Positions 24,929-35,385 are shown, numbered from the stretch's first letter. The stretch: DNA of 64,000 bases from an uncultured Bacteroidaceae bacterium (GCA_934271655.1 CAKQRW010000005.1:1-64000); one strand, 5' to 3'. The notes: generated from the letters alone by a model not told the origin. Numbers and translations are program-made.

Positions 24929-26779
24929 ATGGCTAACATGAACGAAAAACTCTTTTCTGAGTTTAGCGCGCCCACCACACAGGAGTGGCTGGACAAGATT
25001 CAGGTAGACCTGAAGGGCGCTGATTTCCAGAAGAGACTGGTCTGGAGAACAAACGAAGGCTTCAATGTGCAGCCTTTCTACCGCAGAGAGGACCTTGCTG
25101 ACCTGAAGGCTGTCGACTCTCTTCCAGGCGAGTACCCATTTGTCAGAGGCAACAAGAAGGACAACAATATATGGTTTGTCCGCCAGAACATCAATGTTGA
25201 CAGCCCTAAGGCTGCCAACGAGAAGGCTCTTGACATTCTCAACAAGGGCGTGGACTCTATAGGCTTCCACATCTCAGGCAAGAATGTCAACAAGGACTTC
25301 ATCGCTGAGCTGCTCGACGGCATCCTGCCACAGTATGTCGAGCTCAACTTCGACACATGCCAGCGCCATTGCGCCGAGCTCGCCTCTATCCTTGTGTCAT
25401 ACTTCAAGGAGAAGGGCTATCCTCTCGCTGAGCTGAAAGGCTCTATCAACTTTGACCCTATAGCCAAGACTCTGTGCAAGGGAGCTGACCGCTCTGCGCT
25501 CATCGTGGAGGAGGGCAAGAAGCTCATAGAGGCTCTTGCTGAGCTGCCTGGCTATAAGTGCATCAATGTCAACTCCGTAGACCTCAACAATGCTGGTGCA
25601 TACATCTACCAGGAGCTTGGCTACGCTCTGGCATGGGGCGCAGAGTATCTCAACGCACTCACAGAGGCTGGCGTGGACGCTACAGAGGTGGCCAAGCGCA
25701 TCAAGTTCAACATGGGCGTGTCGGAGAACTACTTCATGGAGATTGCCAAGTTCCGCGCAGCGCGCATGCTCTGGGCGCACATCGTGAAGCAGTTTGAGCC
25801 TAAGTGCGACTGTGCTTGCCAGATGCACGTGTGCGCTATCACATCAGAGTACAACCAGACACTCTTTGACTCATACGTCAATCTCCTGCGTTCGCAGACA
25901 GAGACAATGTCTGCAGCCATCGCTAATGTTGACTCTATCGTAGTGACTCCATTCGACAAGCCTTATGAGACTCCGACCGACTTTGCGGAGCGCATAGCAC
26001 GCAACCAGCAGCTTCTCCTCAAGGAGGAGGCCCACTTCGACAAGCTTGTCGACGTGGCTGGCGGATCATACACGATAGAGCACCTCACAGACGCTATAGC
26101 TCAGGAGGGATGGAAGCTCTTCCTCAACACAGAAAACGCCGGTGGCTTCCTCGCTGAGGTGCTCGCAGGCAATATCCAGAATGCTGTCAACGCGTCGAAC
26201 GACAAGCGTCATGCCGATGCTGCCAAGCGCAAGGAGTTCATCCTCGGAACCAACCAGTTCCCTAACTTCACAGAGAAGTCTGAGGGCAAGCAGCCTGCAG
26301 AGCACACATGCTCATGCGGCGACAAGGGCACCATGCCATCGCTCAACAAGGAGCGTCTCGCTTCTGAGTTTGAGACTCTGCGTCTCGCCACAGAGAAGGC
26401 AGCCAAGCAGCCTGTGGCTTTCATGCTCACCATCGGCAACCTGGCCATGCGCCAGGCACGCGCGCAGTTCTCTTGCAACTTCCTCGCAGCTGCCGGATAC
26501 AAGGTGATGGACAACCTCGGCTTCAAGACTGTGGAGGAGGGTGTCGACGCTGCTCTCAAGGCTGATGCCGACATCGTGGTCATCTGCTCTTCTGATGACG
26601 AGTATGCAGAATACGCCATCCCTGCATTCCAGTACCTCAACGGACGCGCCATGTTTGTCGTGGCTGGAGCGCCTGCCTGCTCAGACGACCTCAAGGCTGC
26701 TGGCATCGAGAACTTCATCAACGTTAAGTCTAATCAGCTCGGCACTCTCAAGGAGTACAATGCTAAACTCGGAATCTAA
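24929..26779 (+). CDS. mutA: methylmalonyl-CoA mutase small (beta) subunit
   Basis: A 616-residue partner subunit of the B12-dependent mutase that interconverts succinyl-CoA and methylmalonyl-CoA in propionate formation. The N-terminal half is a mutase TIM barrel (EWLDKIQVDLKGADFQKRLVW; VSENYFMEIAKFRAARMLW). The C-terminal part is a B12-binding-like fold in which the DxHxxG cobalamin motif is missing, as expected for the non-catalytic subunit. A Cys/His-rich linker (HTCSCGDKGTMPS) sits near residue 459. mutB follows after 5 bases. Codon use is strongly biased (GCT, CTC, AAG), suggesting high expression. Confidence 0.93.
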   Translation: MANMNEKLFSEFSAPTTQEWLDKIQVDLKGADFQKRLVWRTNEGFNVQPFYRREDLADLKAVDSLPGEYPFVRGNKKDNNIWFVRQNINVDSPKAANEKALDILNKGVDSIGFHISGKNVNKDFIAELLDGILPQYVELNFDTCQRHCAELASILVSYFKEKGYPLAELKGSINFDPIAKTLCKGADRSALIVEEGKKLIEALAELPGYKCINVNSVDLNNAGAYIYQELGYALAWGAEYLNALTEAGVDATEVAKRIKFNMGVSENYFMEIAKFRAARMLWAHIVKQFEPKCDCACQMHVCAITSEYNQTLFDSYVNLLRSQTETMSAAIANVDSIVVTPFDKPYETPTDFAERIARNQQLLLKEEAHFDKLVDVAGGSYTIEHLTDAIAQEGWKLFLNTENAGGFLAEVLAGNIQNAVNASNDKRHADAAKRKEFILGTNQFPNFTEKSEGKQPAEHTCSCGDKGTMPSLNKERLASEFETLRLATEKAAKQPVAFMLTIGNLAMRQARAQFSCNFLAAAGYKVMDNLGFKTVEEGVDAALKADADIVVICSSDDEYAEYAIPAFQYLNGRAMFVVAGAPACSDDLKAAGIENFINVKSNQLGTLKEYNAKLGI

Positions 26780-26784
26780 ACACT

Positions 26785-28950
26785 ATGGCTCGTAAAAATT
26801 TCAATAATATAGATATCTATGCTGGCATACAGGAAAAGAACGGCCAGCAGTGGCAGAAGGAGAATGGCATCACAGCAAGCTGGAGAACTCCAGAGCAGAT
26901 AGACATTCAGCCAGTTTACACTAAGGAAGACCTCGAAGGCATGGAGCATCTCGACTTCGCAGCCGGCATACCGCCATACCTCCGCGGACCGTACTCCATG
27001 ATGTACCCTTTCCGCCCATGGACTATCCGCCAGTATGCCGGATTCTCCACAGCGGAAGAGTCTAACGCTTTCTATCGCCGCAACCTCGCTTCGGGACAGA
27101 AGGGACTCTCTGTGGCGTTTGACCTCCCTACACACCGTGGCTACGACCCGGACAACGAGAGAGTGGTGGGAGACGTGGGTAAGGCCGGCGTGTCTATATG
27201 CTCTCTTGAGAACATGAAGACACTCTTTGCGGGCATTCCGCTCAACAAGATGTCTGTCTCTATGACTATGAACGGGGCCGTGCTGCCTATCCTTGCCTTC
27301 TATATCAACGCAGGACTGGAGCAGGGTGCCAAGCTTGAGGAAATGGCTGGAACCATACAGAACGATATCCTCAAGGAGTTTATGGTGCGCAACACATACA
27401 TCTATCCACCAGCATTCTCCATGAAGATCATCGCCGACATCTTCGAGTACACATCACAGAAGATGCCTAAGTTCAATTCTATATCCATCTCGGGCTACCA
27501 CATGCAGGAAGCAGGAGCCACTGCCGACATCGAGTTGGCATACACTCTCGCCGACGGTCTCGACTATCTCCGCACTGGTATCAACGCCGGTATTGATGTG
27601 GATGCCTTCGCTCCACGACTCTCTTTCTTCTGGGCTATCGGCATGAACCACTTCATGGAGATTGCCAAGATGCGTGCCGGACGTCTGCTCTGGGCAAAGA
27701 TTGTCAAGAGCTTTGGCGCCAAGAATCCTAAGTCGCTCGCGCTGCGCACACACTCGCAGACTTCTGGATGGTCGCTTACAGAGCAGGATCCATTCAACAA
27801 TGTGGGACGCACATGTATCGAGGCTATGGCTGCCGTGCTCGGACACACGCAGTCGCTCCACACCAACGCCCTCGATGAGGCTATCGCTCTTCCTACCGAT
27901 TTCTCTGCGCGTATCGCACGTAACACTCAGATATACATCCAGAACGAGACGAAGGTGTGCAAGCAGATAGATCCATGGGCAGGCTCATTCTATGTGGAGA
28001 CACTCACCAACGAGCTGGTGCACAAGGCATGGGAGCACATCCAGGAGATAGAGAAGCTTGGCGGCATGGCTAAGGCCATCGAGACAGGACTGCCAAAGAT
28101 GCGCATCGAGGAGGCTGCTGCACGCACTCAGGCACGCATCGACTCTGGCGCCCAGACCATTGTGGGTACCAACAAGTACCGTCTCGACCACGAGGATCCT
28201 CTCGACATCCTTGAGGTGGACAACACAGCTGTGCGTCTCCAGCAGGAGGAAGCTCTCAAGCAGCTCCGCGCCAACCGCGACAATGAGGCCTGCAAGGCAG
28301 CGCTTGCCGAAATCACCAAGTGCGTGCAGGAATTCAAGGATGGCAAAAAGAGCGAGAACAACCTTCTCGATCTGGCTGTCAAGGCAGCTGGACTCCGCTG
28401 CACACTCGGAGAGATATCAGATGCCTGCGAGGCTGTCGTGGGCAGATATAAAGCAATCATCAGAACAATAAGCAACGTGTACTCAGCAGAATCAAAGGGC
28501 GACAAGGACTTCCAGGAAGCTTGCGCCGCTACAGAGAAGTTTGCGCAGGCCAACGGACGCCGTCCGCGCATCATGATAGCTAAGATGGGACAGGACGGAC
28601 ACGACCGCGGAGCCAAGGTCTGCGCCACAGGTTATGCCGACTGCGGATTCGATGTGGACATGGGTCCTCTCTTCCAGACTCCTGCCGAAGCTGCTCGCCA
28701 GGCAGTTGAGAACGATGTCGACGTGCTCGGCGCAAGTTCGCTGGCTGCTGGCCACAAGACTCTCATCCCGCAAGTCATTCAGGAACTCAAGAAGCTTGGA
28801 CGTGAGGATATCCTCGTCATTGGCGGAGGTGTCATCCCAGCCCAGGACTACGATTTCCTCTACAAGGCTGGCGTGGCCGCAGTCTTCGGCCCTGGCACAT
28901 CGGTGGCTAAGGCTGCTGTGGAGATAATGAAGATTCTCAACGAGGAGTAA
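26785..28950 (+). CDS. mutB: methylmalonyl-CoA mutase large (alpha) subunit
   Basis: A 721-residue catalytic subunit. The barrel domain carries RGPYSMMYPFRPWTIRQYAG, which contacts the substrate, near residue 72. The C-terminal adenosylcobalamin-binding domain has the intact motif D604-x-H606-x-x-G609 (GQDGHDRGAK); the His is the lower ligand of cobalt. VIGGGVIPAQDY near 677 is the second conserved cobalamin segment. It is 5 bases from mutA and shares its promoter; a strong terminator follows. It acts in the succinate-to-propionate branch typical of Bacteroidales. The epimerase and decarboxylase genes are not in this window. Confidence 0.96.
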   Translation: MARKNFNNIDIYAGIQEKNGQQWQKENGITASWRTPEQIDIQPVYTKEDLEGMEHLDFAAGIPPYLRGPYSMMYPFRPWTIRQYAGFSTAEESNAFYRRNLASGQKGLSVAFDLPTHRGYDPDNERVVGDVGKAGVSICSLENMKTLFAGIPLNKMSVSMTMNGAVLPILAFYINAGLEQGAKLEEMAGTIQNDILKEFMVRNTYIYPPAFSMKIIADIFEYTSQKMPKFNSISISGYHMQEAGATADIELAYTLADGLDYLRTGINAGIDVDAFAPRLSFFWAIGMNHFMEIAKMRAGRLLWAKIVKSFGAKNPKSLALRTHSQTSGWSLTEQDPFNNVGRTCIEAMAAVLGHTQSLHTNALDEAIALPTDFSARIARNTQIYIQNETKVCKQIDPWAGSFYVETLTNELVHKAWEHIQEIEKLGGMAKAIETGLPKMRIEEAAARTQARIDSGAQTIVGTNKYRLDHEDPLDILEVDNTAVRLQQEEALKQLRANRDNEACKAALAEITKCVQEFKDGKKSENNLLDLAVKAAGLRCTLGEISDACEAVVGRYKAIIRTISNVYSAESKGDKDFQEACAATEKFAQANGRRPRIMIAKMGQDGHDRGAKVCATGYADCGFDVDMGPLFQTPAEAARQAVENDVDVLGASSLAAGHKTLIPQVIQELKKLGREDILVIGGGVIPAQDYDFLYKAGVAAVFGPGTSVAKAAVEIMKILNEE

Positions 28951-29076
28951 TATAATATGCCGCTTGTGCTCGTGGCGATGCGTGCGCTTGTGGACAATGC
29001 GGCTTTGAGCCGGTTGGAGCAAGCGCCATGCCTTTAAGGCGGGCATCCACGGCACAATCTGCTGTAATCAAAATAT

Positions 29077-29115
29077 AGGGGGTCATGCGCATCGGCGCAT
29101 GACCCCTTTGTTTTA
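29077..29115 (+). terminator. terminator of the mutAB operon
   Basis: AGGGGGTCATGCGC and GCGCATGACCCCT form a 13-bp stem with a short loop, followed by TTGTTTTATAT. Confidence 0.9.
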
Positions 29116-29211
29116 TATAATCAGCCTTGAAACAGACCTATAAAGAGTAGCAGCACATCAGGTATCTAAGTAAGTGTGTTTGGGAAATCAACCTTGAGGT
29201 TGCCATTGCCA

Positions 29212-32200
29212 CTATGCTTGTATGCTCTCTGCGTTGGCAGCAGAAGAATGTGCTGTGGCATGCATGTCTATGAGCAGTACGGCCGTTTCTTTCTCTTCTT
29301 TAGGAGCGTCCTTTGGCTTCCATGCTACGATAAAACGGATGTTTGCTGACGTGAAGACATAGCCTTTGTCTTCCCATGAGGCAAGCCTCTTCTGCATGTC
29401 TGCCGACAGCTTGGCTATGGGATAGGATGTGCCCATGGCATACAAATAATGCCCAATGCATTTGAGAGCCATGCCACTTCGCATGGACAGAACCTCCTGC
29501 TTGTGGCTCTTGAAGTATCCCAAGTGCACATCCTTGTATGACAGTTGCAGTACAATCTCTTCTGGCATCCCATATTCGTTGTTGTCAACGATGTGGCTTG
29601 CAGGTATGCTGTCAAAGATGTTACTGTCTGTGTGGATGCATAGGTTGCGTTTCGCGCGAGTCATTGCCACGTAGTAACGGCGCAGAATATCATCGGATGG
29701 ATGCTCAGGAACGGTGATGAGCATAATGACATTGTCAAACTCTTTGCCTTTAGATTTGTGGATGGTCGATACGATGACATCAGACTCAGACGTGTCGCAG
29801 AAATCTTCTGTTGACGATTCATATGTGAATTCATAGAAGTCGCTGTAGTATTTCGTTTTGTTGAGCGTTTCAAATGTGTCTATGCATCGTTTGATATATT
29901 CCAGGCAGGCACTGTCCTGGTATTTAGCGAATGTCTTGTGCTTTGCGCTCTCCCATGATTCATCTGATATGACAGGAGAACTGCGGACAGCGTTCAGTTG
30001 TTTTGTGAAGTATCTCATCTCTGCCAAATTGCAGAAATGGATGCCGTCCGTGGATTGTATGAGTTGAGCCTTGATGCCTTTCCTGTGAAGAAGAGCCAGG
30101 ATTGTAGCCGCTTCAGCATTGGTCTGTGTGAGGATGCATGTCGTGCCAGTGGTCATGTGTGATACATCTTCTATCACAGGGATGTACATGTTTTTAGAGC
30201 GGTGGACAGTAATGCAGACACTTCCTTTGTCTTTCGTCACAGGCATGATGGGAGTCGTCTTCATGCGCTGTCTGATGTTCTTTGCAAATGCATTGGCCGC
30301 ATTGACAATGCCTTGAGCGCTGCGGTAGTTGTCTGTCATCTCTATGAAACGGCTGCCTTCCAACTGACTGAGTGTGTGCATGTAGATGGAGCTGGAGCCA
30401 CGAAACTCGTAGATGTTTTGGTCATCATCGCCTACAGCAATCACGCGCAAGTCATCGTTGGTTTCCATGAGAGCTTTTACCAAGGCATAGTTGTCTGCAT
30501 CCATGTCTTGTGCTTCGTCAATGACCAGTACAGCTTTCCTTATCTTGTTTGGCTCTGCCTCGCCGCTAACAATCATGCTGGTGGCCTGTCTCACTACATT
30601 TCCAGAGTCTTCAAGATTGCCTATGCGGCCTATGAGGTCGAAGCAGTATGAATGAAACGTCTTTATTTCTACGAAATGTGCTGCGTTGCCTATGAGAGAC
30701 AGCAGACGCAGCTTGAACTCGTTGGCCGCAGCGCGTGAGAAGGTCAGCATCAGTAGTTGCTCGTGCTTCACGTCTTCCAGTAGAAGAAGTGAGGCCAGCT
30801 TGTGGACAAGCACTCTTGTCTTTCCGCTACCAGGACCAGCTGCAACAACGATACAGCGTGATCTCTTGTCGTTGATGATCTGCATTTGCCGTTCCGATAG
30901 CTGTCCGAATATCTTGTTGTATTGTTTGGGCGTGATGTTGCGCTCTATTTCGGATACACGTTCCCCCTTGAAGTATTTGTTCACAAACTTCTGGTAGTCC
31001 ATGTGGAAATAATCCTGCACATAGCGTAGAGCCGCATCGTAGTCCTTTACCATAAGGTTGGCATATTCTCCCACTATGTGTATCTGTTGGATTTTCTGCT
31101 TATAGAACTCGTTGAGCATTCGGTAGTCGTCCTGCTTGTAGCGAAGGCGGCTTTCTTTGAGACGGTGGATTTTCATGGCATTGTACAGCACAAGAAAACC
31201 GCCTTCCAATTTCAGCGCATTTATTTTGGACAGGTAGAGCAGGGCTTCTTCCACTTCTTCCAGATGGAGATCGGAATAGTTGCTGAATAGTGACGTAGAA
31301 CTCTCTTTCATGTCGTTGAACAGTTTGATGACAGAGAACTGCACCGCTTCCGCCGACTGTCCACTTGTAGCTAGTTGTTCTCTCCCTTCTGCTGTGGCGA
31401 GGCTTGCTAGCGCTGTTTCTTTTCTGGTGCTGGCTGCCAGTCTGTAGAGCCATTCTATGATGAACTGGCATATGTCCATTCGGCGTTGAAACCGCTGTAG
31501 CGTAGAGTCGATGTCAGTTTGTCTGCTCACAACGATGTTATGTGTGCTGTCCTCCTGCTTTTTTGCGTATCCTTTTATGGAGAGAAAATACAGGATGGTC
31601 TTGATGTTTTTCTCGCAGGAACTGCTTATGCCGTATTTGATAGCGTTGTCGTTCAGCTGTTTATAAGATGTTTGCAGCGACTCATCTGGTATGTTCTTCA
31701 GAATGTATTGCTCCAGTGCGGCAAATCGTTCCAACGTTTGCTTGGACTTTTTAGAGGTGCCTCCTGAGTCCTGCAGGTAGGCAGATATATCTTTTGAGTC
31801 GGCCAGAATGCCATCTTGCCTCATACGTTCCACGGCAGAGATGATTTCCTGCTTTGACAGTCCGAGGATGTCGGCCAGGTAATCCACCCTGGATTCGGCT
31901 TCTGAATCTTGTGATCTCTTGCTGTATTTTTGTGATATCAGCGATTTGATGATGCGCACGGCTTTCTCCACTTCCTCTTTCATGAAGAGGTTTGACCCCA
32001 TTATGCGTTTTCTCGCCTCATCCATGTTTCTGACCGTTATGCCTGTGGCGTACACGTGCGGCACATTGTTTCCGCGCTCTATGTAGCCTCCTTGTTCCAG
32101 TGCGGACAACGCTGTGCGCACTCGTGTTTCTATGTCAGAGACAGAATCGTCCCAACCTGCTTTGCGAGCTATCTCCAGAGCGGAGCAGCAAATGTGTGTC

Positions 32201-34242
32201 CGCTGCTTGGTGCTGTCTTTGATTGCCTTCCATACTTGCTGTATCTCGCTGATGCTCAGTTTTGTCTGGTTGAGAAGGATAAAGTGCTTATCCAGATCAT
32301 TGTCGCAGAAAAGGACAAAACAGCGTGCGTTGAGGCTTGGGTTTCGTCCAGCCCGTCCCGCTTCCTGGACATAGTTCTCTAATGAGTCTGATATGTCGTA
32401 ATGCACTACAAGTCCCACATCGCTCTTGTCGACTCCCATGCCGAAGGCGGATGTAGCCACTATTGTGTTTACCTTGTCACTCATGAAGGCTTCTTGGTTT
32501 CGTACCTTTTCTTCAGCATCCATTTTTCCGTTGTATGGCAATGTCTGGAGTCCGTCTCTTGTGAGTCTTGCCGCAAGTTCTCTCGTCCTTTTCACACGTG
32601 ACACATATATTATTGTAGGGCATGCGGCTTCAGCTACAAGAGAGCGCAGCCGATTGTATTTGTCATCGTCGGTGTCTACATGGATTACGGAGTAGTGCAG
32701 ATTGGTGCGTGCGGCTGCTGATGCATATATTTGCATGTCGACGCCGAGCCAAGCCTTGAAATAGTCGCATATGTCTTGTATGACTTTTTGTTTGGCTGTG
32801 GCTGTGAAGCAAGACACGGGAATAGGCTCTGTGTAGCCTTTTTCCTTCTGGTATTTCTGTATGAATTTGCCGATATAGAGATAGTCCACGCGGAAGTCTT
32901 GCCCCCAAGCTGAGAAGCAATGCGCCTCATCTATGACGAATCGTGTCACGTGGCGCGAAAGCAGTATCTTCTCTATAGTGAAGGAACGCAGCATTTCTGG
33001 AGCTATGTATAGTATGGAGGCATCTCCGTTTTGTATGCGTTCTATGGCGTTTGCCCTGTTGATGGGGTCAAGCATCCCGTTTATGGTTACTGCATCCGTG
33101 ATGCCTCTGTCGGCTAGATTGTCAACCTGGTCTTTCATGAGTGACTGCAATGGCGACAGAACTACGGTGAGCCCATGAACGGAGCGTGCATCCATAAGGG
33201 CTGGCAACTGGAACGTGAGGGACTTGCCTCCTCCTGTGGGAAACACGGCAAGTAGCGATTGGCCGTTAGCGGCGGCTTGCACGGCGTTCTCTTGGAGTGG
33301 CTCTCCGTCATATGTCCGGAAGGTGTTGTAGCCGTAAAACCTTTTGAGATTTTTGAAGATGTTGAGCTCTTTGTCACAATAAGAGCATCCTTCCTTGCAA
33401 CGTGTGTGTCGAAGCACCTTGATAATATGTTCCACATCGGGGAAGTTGTGCATGACCCATCCAGGTGTCAATGAGTGATGGTCTGCGCTGTCAATCAGGG
33501 CAAGAGCGTATGCCATGGCGTATGGAAATCTGTCAGCTAATGTATTGATGTCGGCATGGCTACATATCTTGTCTTTGTATTCTTCTGAGATAAGTTGCTT
33601 TAGAGTGTCTTTATTGGTTTTCATGGCGCATGCATGAACCATGTGCATGAATCCGGCAAACTCATCCTTGTCGGATAAAAGGGTAGAATAGATTGTTTTT
33701 TTCTTTTCGGACAGAAGATTCCAATGCGCTATTTCGTCAAACAACAGGTCTTTTGCTTTTATGCAGTCATTGACTGGGTCGTTGAGATGATCAGAAAGCA
33801 GTTTGTCGTCTTTGACGAGTCTATGGTATGGGCGAGATGGAAAGAGCAGCGGTGACATGTAGAGGGTGTCAACAAGCAGAAATGCCTTTCCGTCAGGGTG
33901 GCTAAGTGCTGATGGCGCTGTATTGCGACCAAACAGGTATTTTGCGTCGTGGTGTACGATGTTGTGTCCGCATACGAAATCGGCCGATGAGATGAACTCT
34001 TTCAGTTCCTTGTTGCTGTTCTTGTGGAATGTGGCGTCATCATATCTTATGGCTCCAATGTCATATAGTTTGTTGTCATCTGTTCCAGCCTCCACGTCAA
34101 CAATGGCATACTTGGTAGGGTCATATATATGTTCTGGTAAATGTTCTTGCGGTGAGGATTCGTTGAGGTGGTCGTCGTTCCTGTCATGCATGCTGGTTTC
34201 TTTCTGACTTTTTGAACCGAATAAAAGGCTGAATATAGACAT
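29212..34242 (-). CDS. triple fusion: DnaQ-like exonuclease, RecQ helicase, UvrD/Rep helicase
   Basis: A 1676-residue single reading frame. Residues about 40-210 form a DEDD exonuclease (VDVEAGT near 48; CGHNIVHHDAKYL near 93). A Cys cluster (CKEGCSYC, near 285) follows. RecQ motifs are FPTGGGKS (near 337), IDEAHCFSAWGQDF (near 439) and ATSAFGMGVDKSDVG with YVQEAGRAGRNP (near 595-640). A winged-helix-like middle precedes a UvrD/Rep domain: AAGPGSGKTR (near 1137), VIDEAQDMD (near 1242), GDDDQNIYEFRG and STIHKSKGKEF (near 1494), with YVAMTRAKRNL. All key residues look intact. Fusing two helicases of opposite expected polarity to a nuclease suggests processing of recombination or invading-DNA intermediates. 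It stands alone without partner genes. A repair or defence role is an inference. Confidence 0.88.
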   Translation of the reverse strand: MSIFSLLFGSKSQKETSMHDRNDDHLNESSPQEHLPEHIYDPTKYAIVDVEAGTDDNKLYDIGAIRYDDATFHKNSNKELKEFISSADFVCGHNIVHHDAKYLFGRNTAPSALSHPDGKAFLLVDTLYMSPLLFPSRPYHRLVKDDKLLSDHLNDPVNDCIKAKDLLFDEIAHWNLLSEKKKTIYSTLLSDKDEFAGFMHMVHACAMKTNKDTLKQLISEEYKDKICSHADINTLADRFPYAMAYALALIDSADHHSLTPGWVMHNFPDVEHIIKVLRHTRCKEGCSYCDKELNIFKNLKRFYGYNTFRTYDGEPLQENAVQAAANGQSLLAVFPTGGGKSLTFQLPALMDARSVHGLTVVLSPLQSLMKDQVDNLADRGITDAVTINGMLDPINRANAIERIQNGDASILYIAPEMLRSFTIEKILLSRHVTRFVIDEAHCFSAWGQDFRVDYLYIGKFIQKYQKEKGYTEPIPVSCFTATAKQKVIQDICDYFKAWLGVDMQIYASAAARTNLHYSVIHVDTDDDKYNRLRSLVAEAACPTIIYVSRVKRTRELAARLTRDGLQTLPYNGKMDAEEKVRNQEAFMSDKVNTIVATSAFGMGVDKSDVGLVVHYDISDSLENYVQEAGRAGRNPSLNARCFVLFCDNDLDKHFILLNQTKLSISEIQQVWKAIKDSTKQRTHICCSALEIARKAGWDDSVSDIETRVRTALSALEQGGYIERGNNVPHVYATGITVRNMDEARKRIMGSNLFMKEEVEKAVRIIKSLISQKYSKRSQDSEAESRVDYLADILGLSKQEIISAVERMRQDGILADSKDISAYLQDSGGTSKKSKQTLERFAALEQYILKNIPDESLQTSYKQLNDNAIKYGISSSCEKNIKTILYFLSIKGYAKKQEDSTHNIVVSRQTDIDSTLQRFQRRMDICQFIIEWLYRLAASTRKETALASLATAEGREQLATSGQSAEAVQFSVIKLFNDMKESSTSLFSNYSDLHLEEVEEALLYLSKINALKLEGGFLVLYNAMKIHRLKESRLRYKQDDYRMLNEFYKQKIQQIHIVGEYANLMVKDYDAALRYVQDYFHMDYQKFVNKYFKGERVSEIERNITPKQYNKIFGQLSERQMQIINDKRSRCIVVAAGPGSGKTRVLVHKLASLLLLEDVKHEQLLMLTFSRAAANEFKLRLLSLIGNAAHFVEIKTFHSYCFDLIGRIGNLEDSGNVVRQATSMIVSGEAEPNKIRKAVLVIDEAQDMDADNYALVKALMETNDDLRVIAVGDDDQNIYEFRGSSSIYMHTLSQLEGSRFIEMTDNYRSAQGIVNAANAFAKNIRQRMKTTPIMPVTKDKGSVCITVHRSKNMYIPVIEDVSHMTTGTTCILTQTNAEAATILALLHRKGIKAQLIQSTDGIHFCNLAEMRYFTKQLNAVRSSPVISDESWESAKHKTFAKYQDSACLEYIKRCIDTFETLNKTKYYSDFYEFTYESSTEDFCDTSESDVIVSTIHKSKGKEFDNVIMLITVPEHPSDDILRRYYVAMTRAKRNLCIHTDSNIFDSIPASHIVDNNEYGMPEEIVLQLSYKDVHLGYFKSHKQEVLSMRSGMALKCIGHYLYAMGTSYPIAKLSADMQKRLASWEDKGYVFTSANIRFIVAWKPKDAPKEEKETAVLLIDMHATAHSSAANAESIQA

Positions 34243-34301
34243 GATCAGTAGGGTTGATGATGTGATTTTTTTTCTGTTGTGATGAAAAAGTGGAGAGGCT
34301 C

Positions 34302-34335
34302 AACAGGCACGGCCTTCTGCCTGTGGCCATGCCTG
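34302..34335 (-). terminator. possible terminator hairpin after the GH16 gene
   Basis: CAGGCACGGCC and GGCCATGCCTG form a stem with one G-U pair between the GH16 stop and the helicase start. No strong T run follows. Confidence 0.4.
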
Positions 34336-34396
34336 TCGGACCATTATAATCCGTCCGTGAGTCGCAGGGCGAGAATGGAACTTTCGGTTGTTCTAC

Positions 34397-35311
34397 TCAC
34401 TTTTGTGCTTTCTTCTGATACACCCTCACGTAGTCTACCAGATACTTCATAGGCAGTTCGCTGTCTATTATCTCGCCTCCGTTGTCTCCGCCTATGGCGA
34501 GATTGAGCAGCAGATACATTGGTTTCTTGAAAGGCTGCTCTCCTTTGCCCAAACTTCCATTGACGGCCGAGCTTTGCGGAATGTCGTTGAGCAGTTCGTC
34601 GTCAAGATAGAGTTTGATGGACTCCTCGTCCCAATCCATGCGCCACACATGGAAGCTCTCTGCCCACATGGGGTCGCGGCTGGTGAAATGCGAGAAGGGG
34701 GTGGCATGGCTGTTCCATTCTGCTGTCCATCGCTGCTCTGTGCCCCAGCAGGCATTGGCGAGTATGTGCGGCACGCCGTCCTTGCGGTAATATTCCATCA
34801 TGTCTATCTCGCCGCACGAAGGCCATTCCATCCCGCTGCCAAGAAGCCAGATGGCTGGCCATGCTCCTGCGCCTGTGGGTATCTTGGCCCTTACCTCCAC
34901 GCGCCCATAGCAGAATTCCATCTTGCCAGCTGTGTTGATGGAGGCTGACGTGTATCTTATCTTTTCCACGTTGCCAGGCCACTGTTTGGCCTCTGTGCTG
35001 TAGAGTGGGCTTTTCCGCTCGCGTTTTTCCCGTCTGGCTTCGATGACAAGGCATCCGTCATTGCAGCGTGCGTTGGCCTCTTGGTACCATTGTGCCTCAT
35101 GGTTGCGCATGAAACCTGTCTCATAGTTCCATACGTGTGGATTGACTTTTCCCTTATTGTCAAACTCATCGCTCCATGCCAGTACCCATTCGTCTTGGCC
35201 TTCAGTGAGCGGAGCGGTGGCAGGATGCTGTGCTGTGGCACTGTGGCATGTCATGGCGAGCATTGCGGCCAGCATGATGCTTGCCATTGTCTTTTCTCTT
35301 GCTGTTGTCAT
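34397..35311 (-). CDS. GH16 family endo-beta-glucanase-like enzyme
   Basis: A 304-residue secreted glycosidase. An N-terminal signal peptide (MTTAREKTMASIMLAAML...ATA) is followed by a GH16 jelly roll: WSDEFDNKGKVNPHVWNYE near residue 46 and the catalytic motif E168-I-D170-M-M-E173, where Glu168 is the nucleophile and Glu173 the acid/base. The beta-bulge ExDxxE form and the closing YLVDYVRVYQ are typical of laminarinases (beta-1,3 or mixed-linkage glucan hydrolysis). Start could also be residue 9. It has a clear promoter. It is separated from the divergent GH115 gene by 400 bases and lacks SusC/D partners. Confidence 0.9.
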   Translation of the reverse strand: MTTAREKTMASIMLAAMLAMTCHSATAQHPATAPLTEGQDEWVLAWSDEFDNKGKVNPHVWNYETGFMRNHEAQWYQEANARCNDGCLVIEARREKRERKSPLYSTEAKQWPGNVEKIRYTSASINTAGKMEFCYGRVEVRAKIPTGAGAWPAIWLLGSGMEWPSCGEIDMMEYYRKDGVPHILANACWGTEQRWTAEWNSHATPFSHFTSRDPMWAESFHVWRMDWDEESIKLYLDDELLNDIPQSSAVNGSLGKGEQPFKKPMYLLLNLAIGGDNGGEIIDSELPMKYLVDYVRVYQKKAQK

Positions 35312-35353
35312 GTTGTTTGCTTGATGCTTGTTGAACTCTTATGTGATGTGGCA

Positions 35354-35385
35354 CAAAGTTAGGCAAAAATGTTTTGTGTGGCAAA
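35354..35385 (-). promoter_or_regulatory. promoter of the GH16 gene
   Basis: On the minus strand TTTG (35385-35382) is followed after 20 bases by TAACTTTG (35361-35354), a full match 43 bases before the start codon. Confidence 0.75.
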
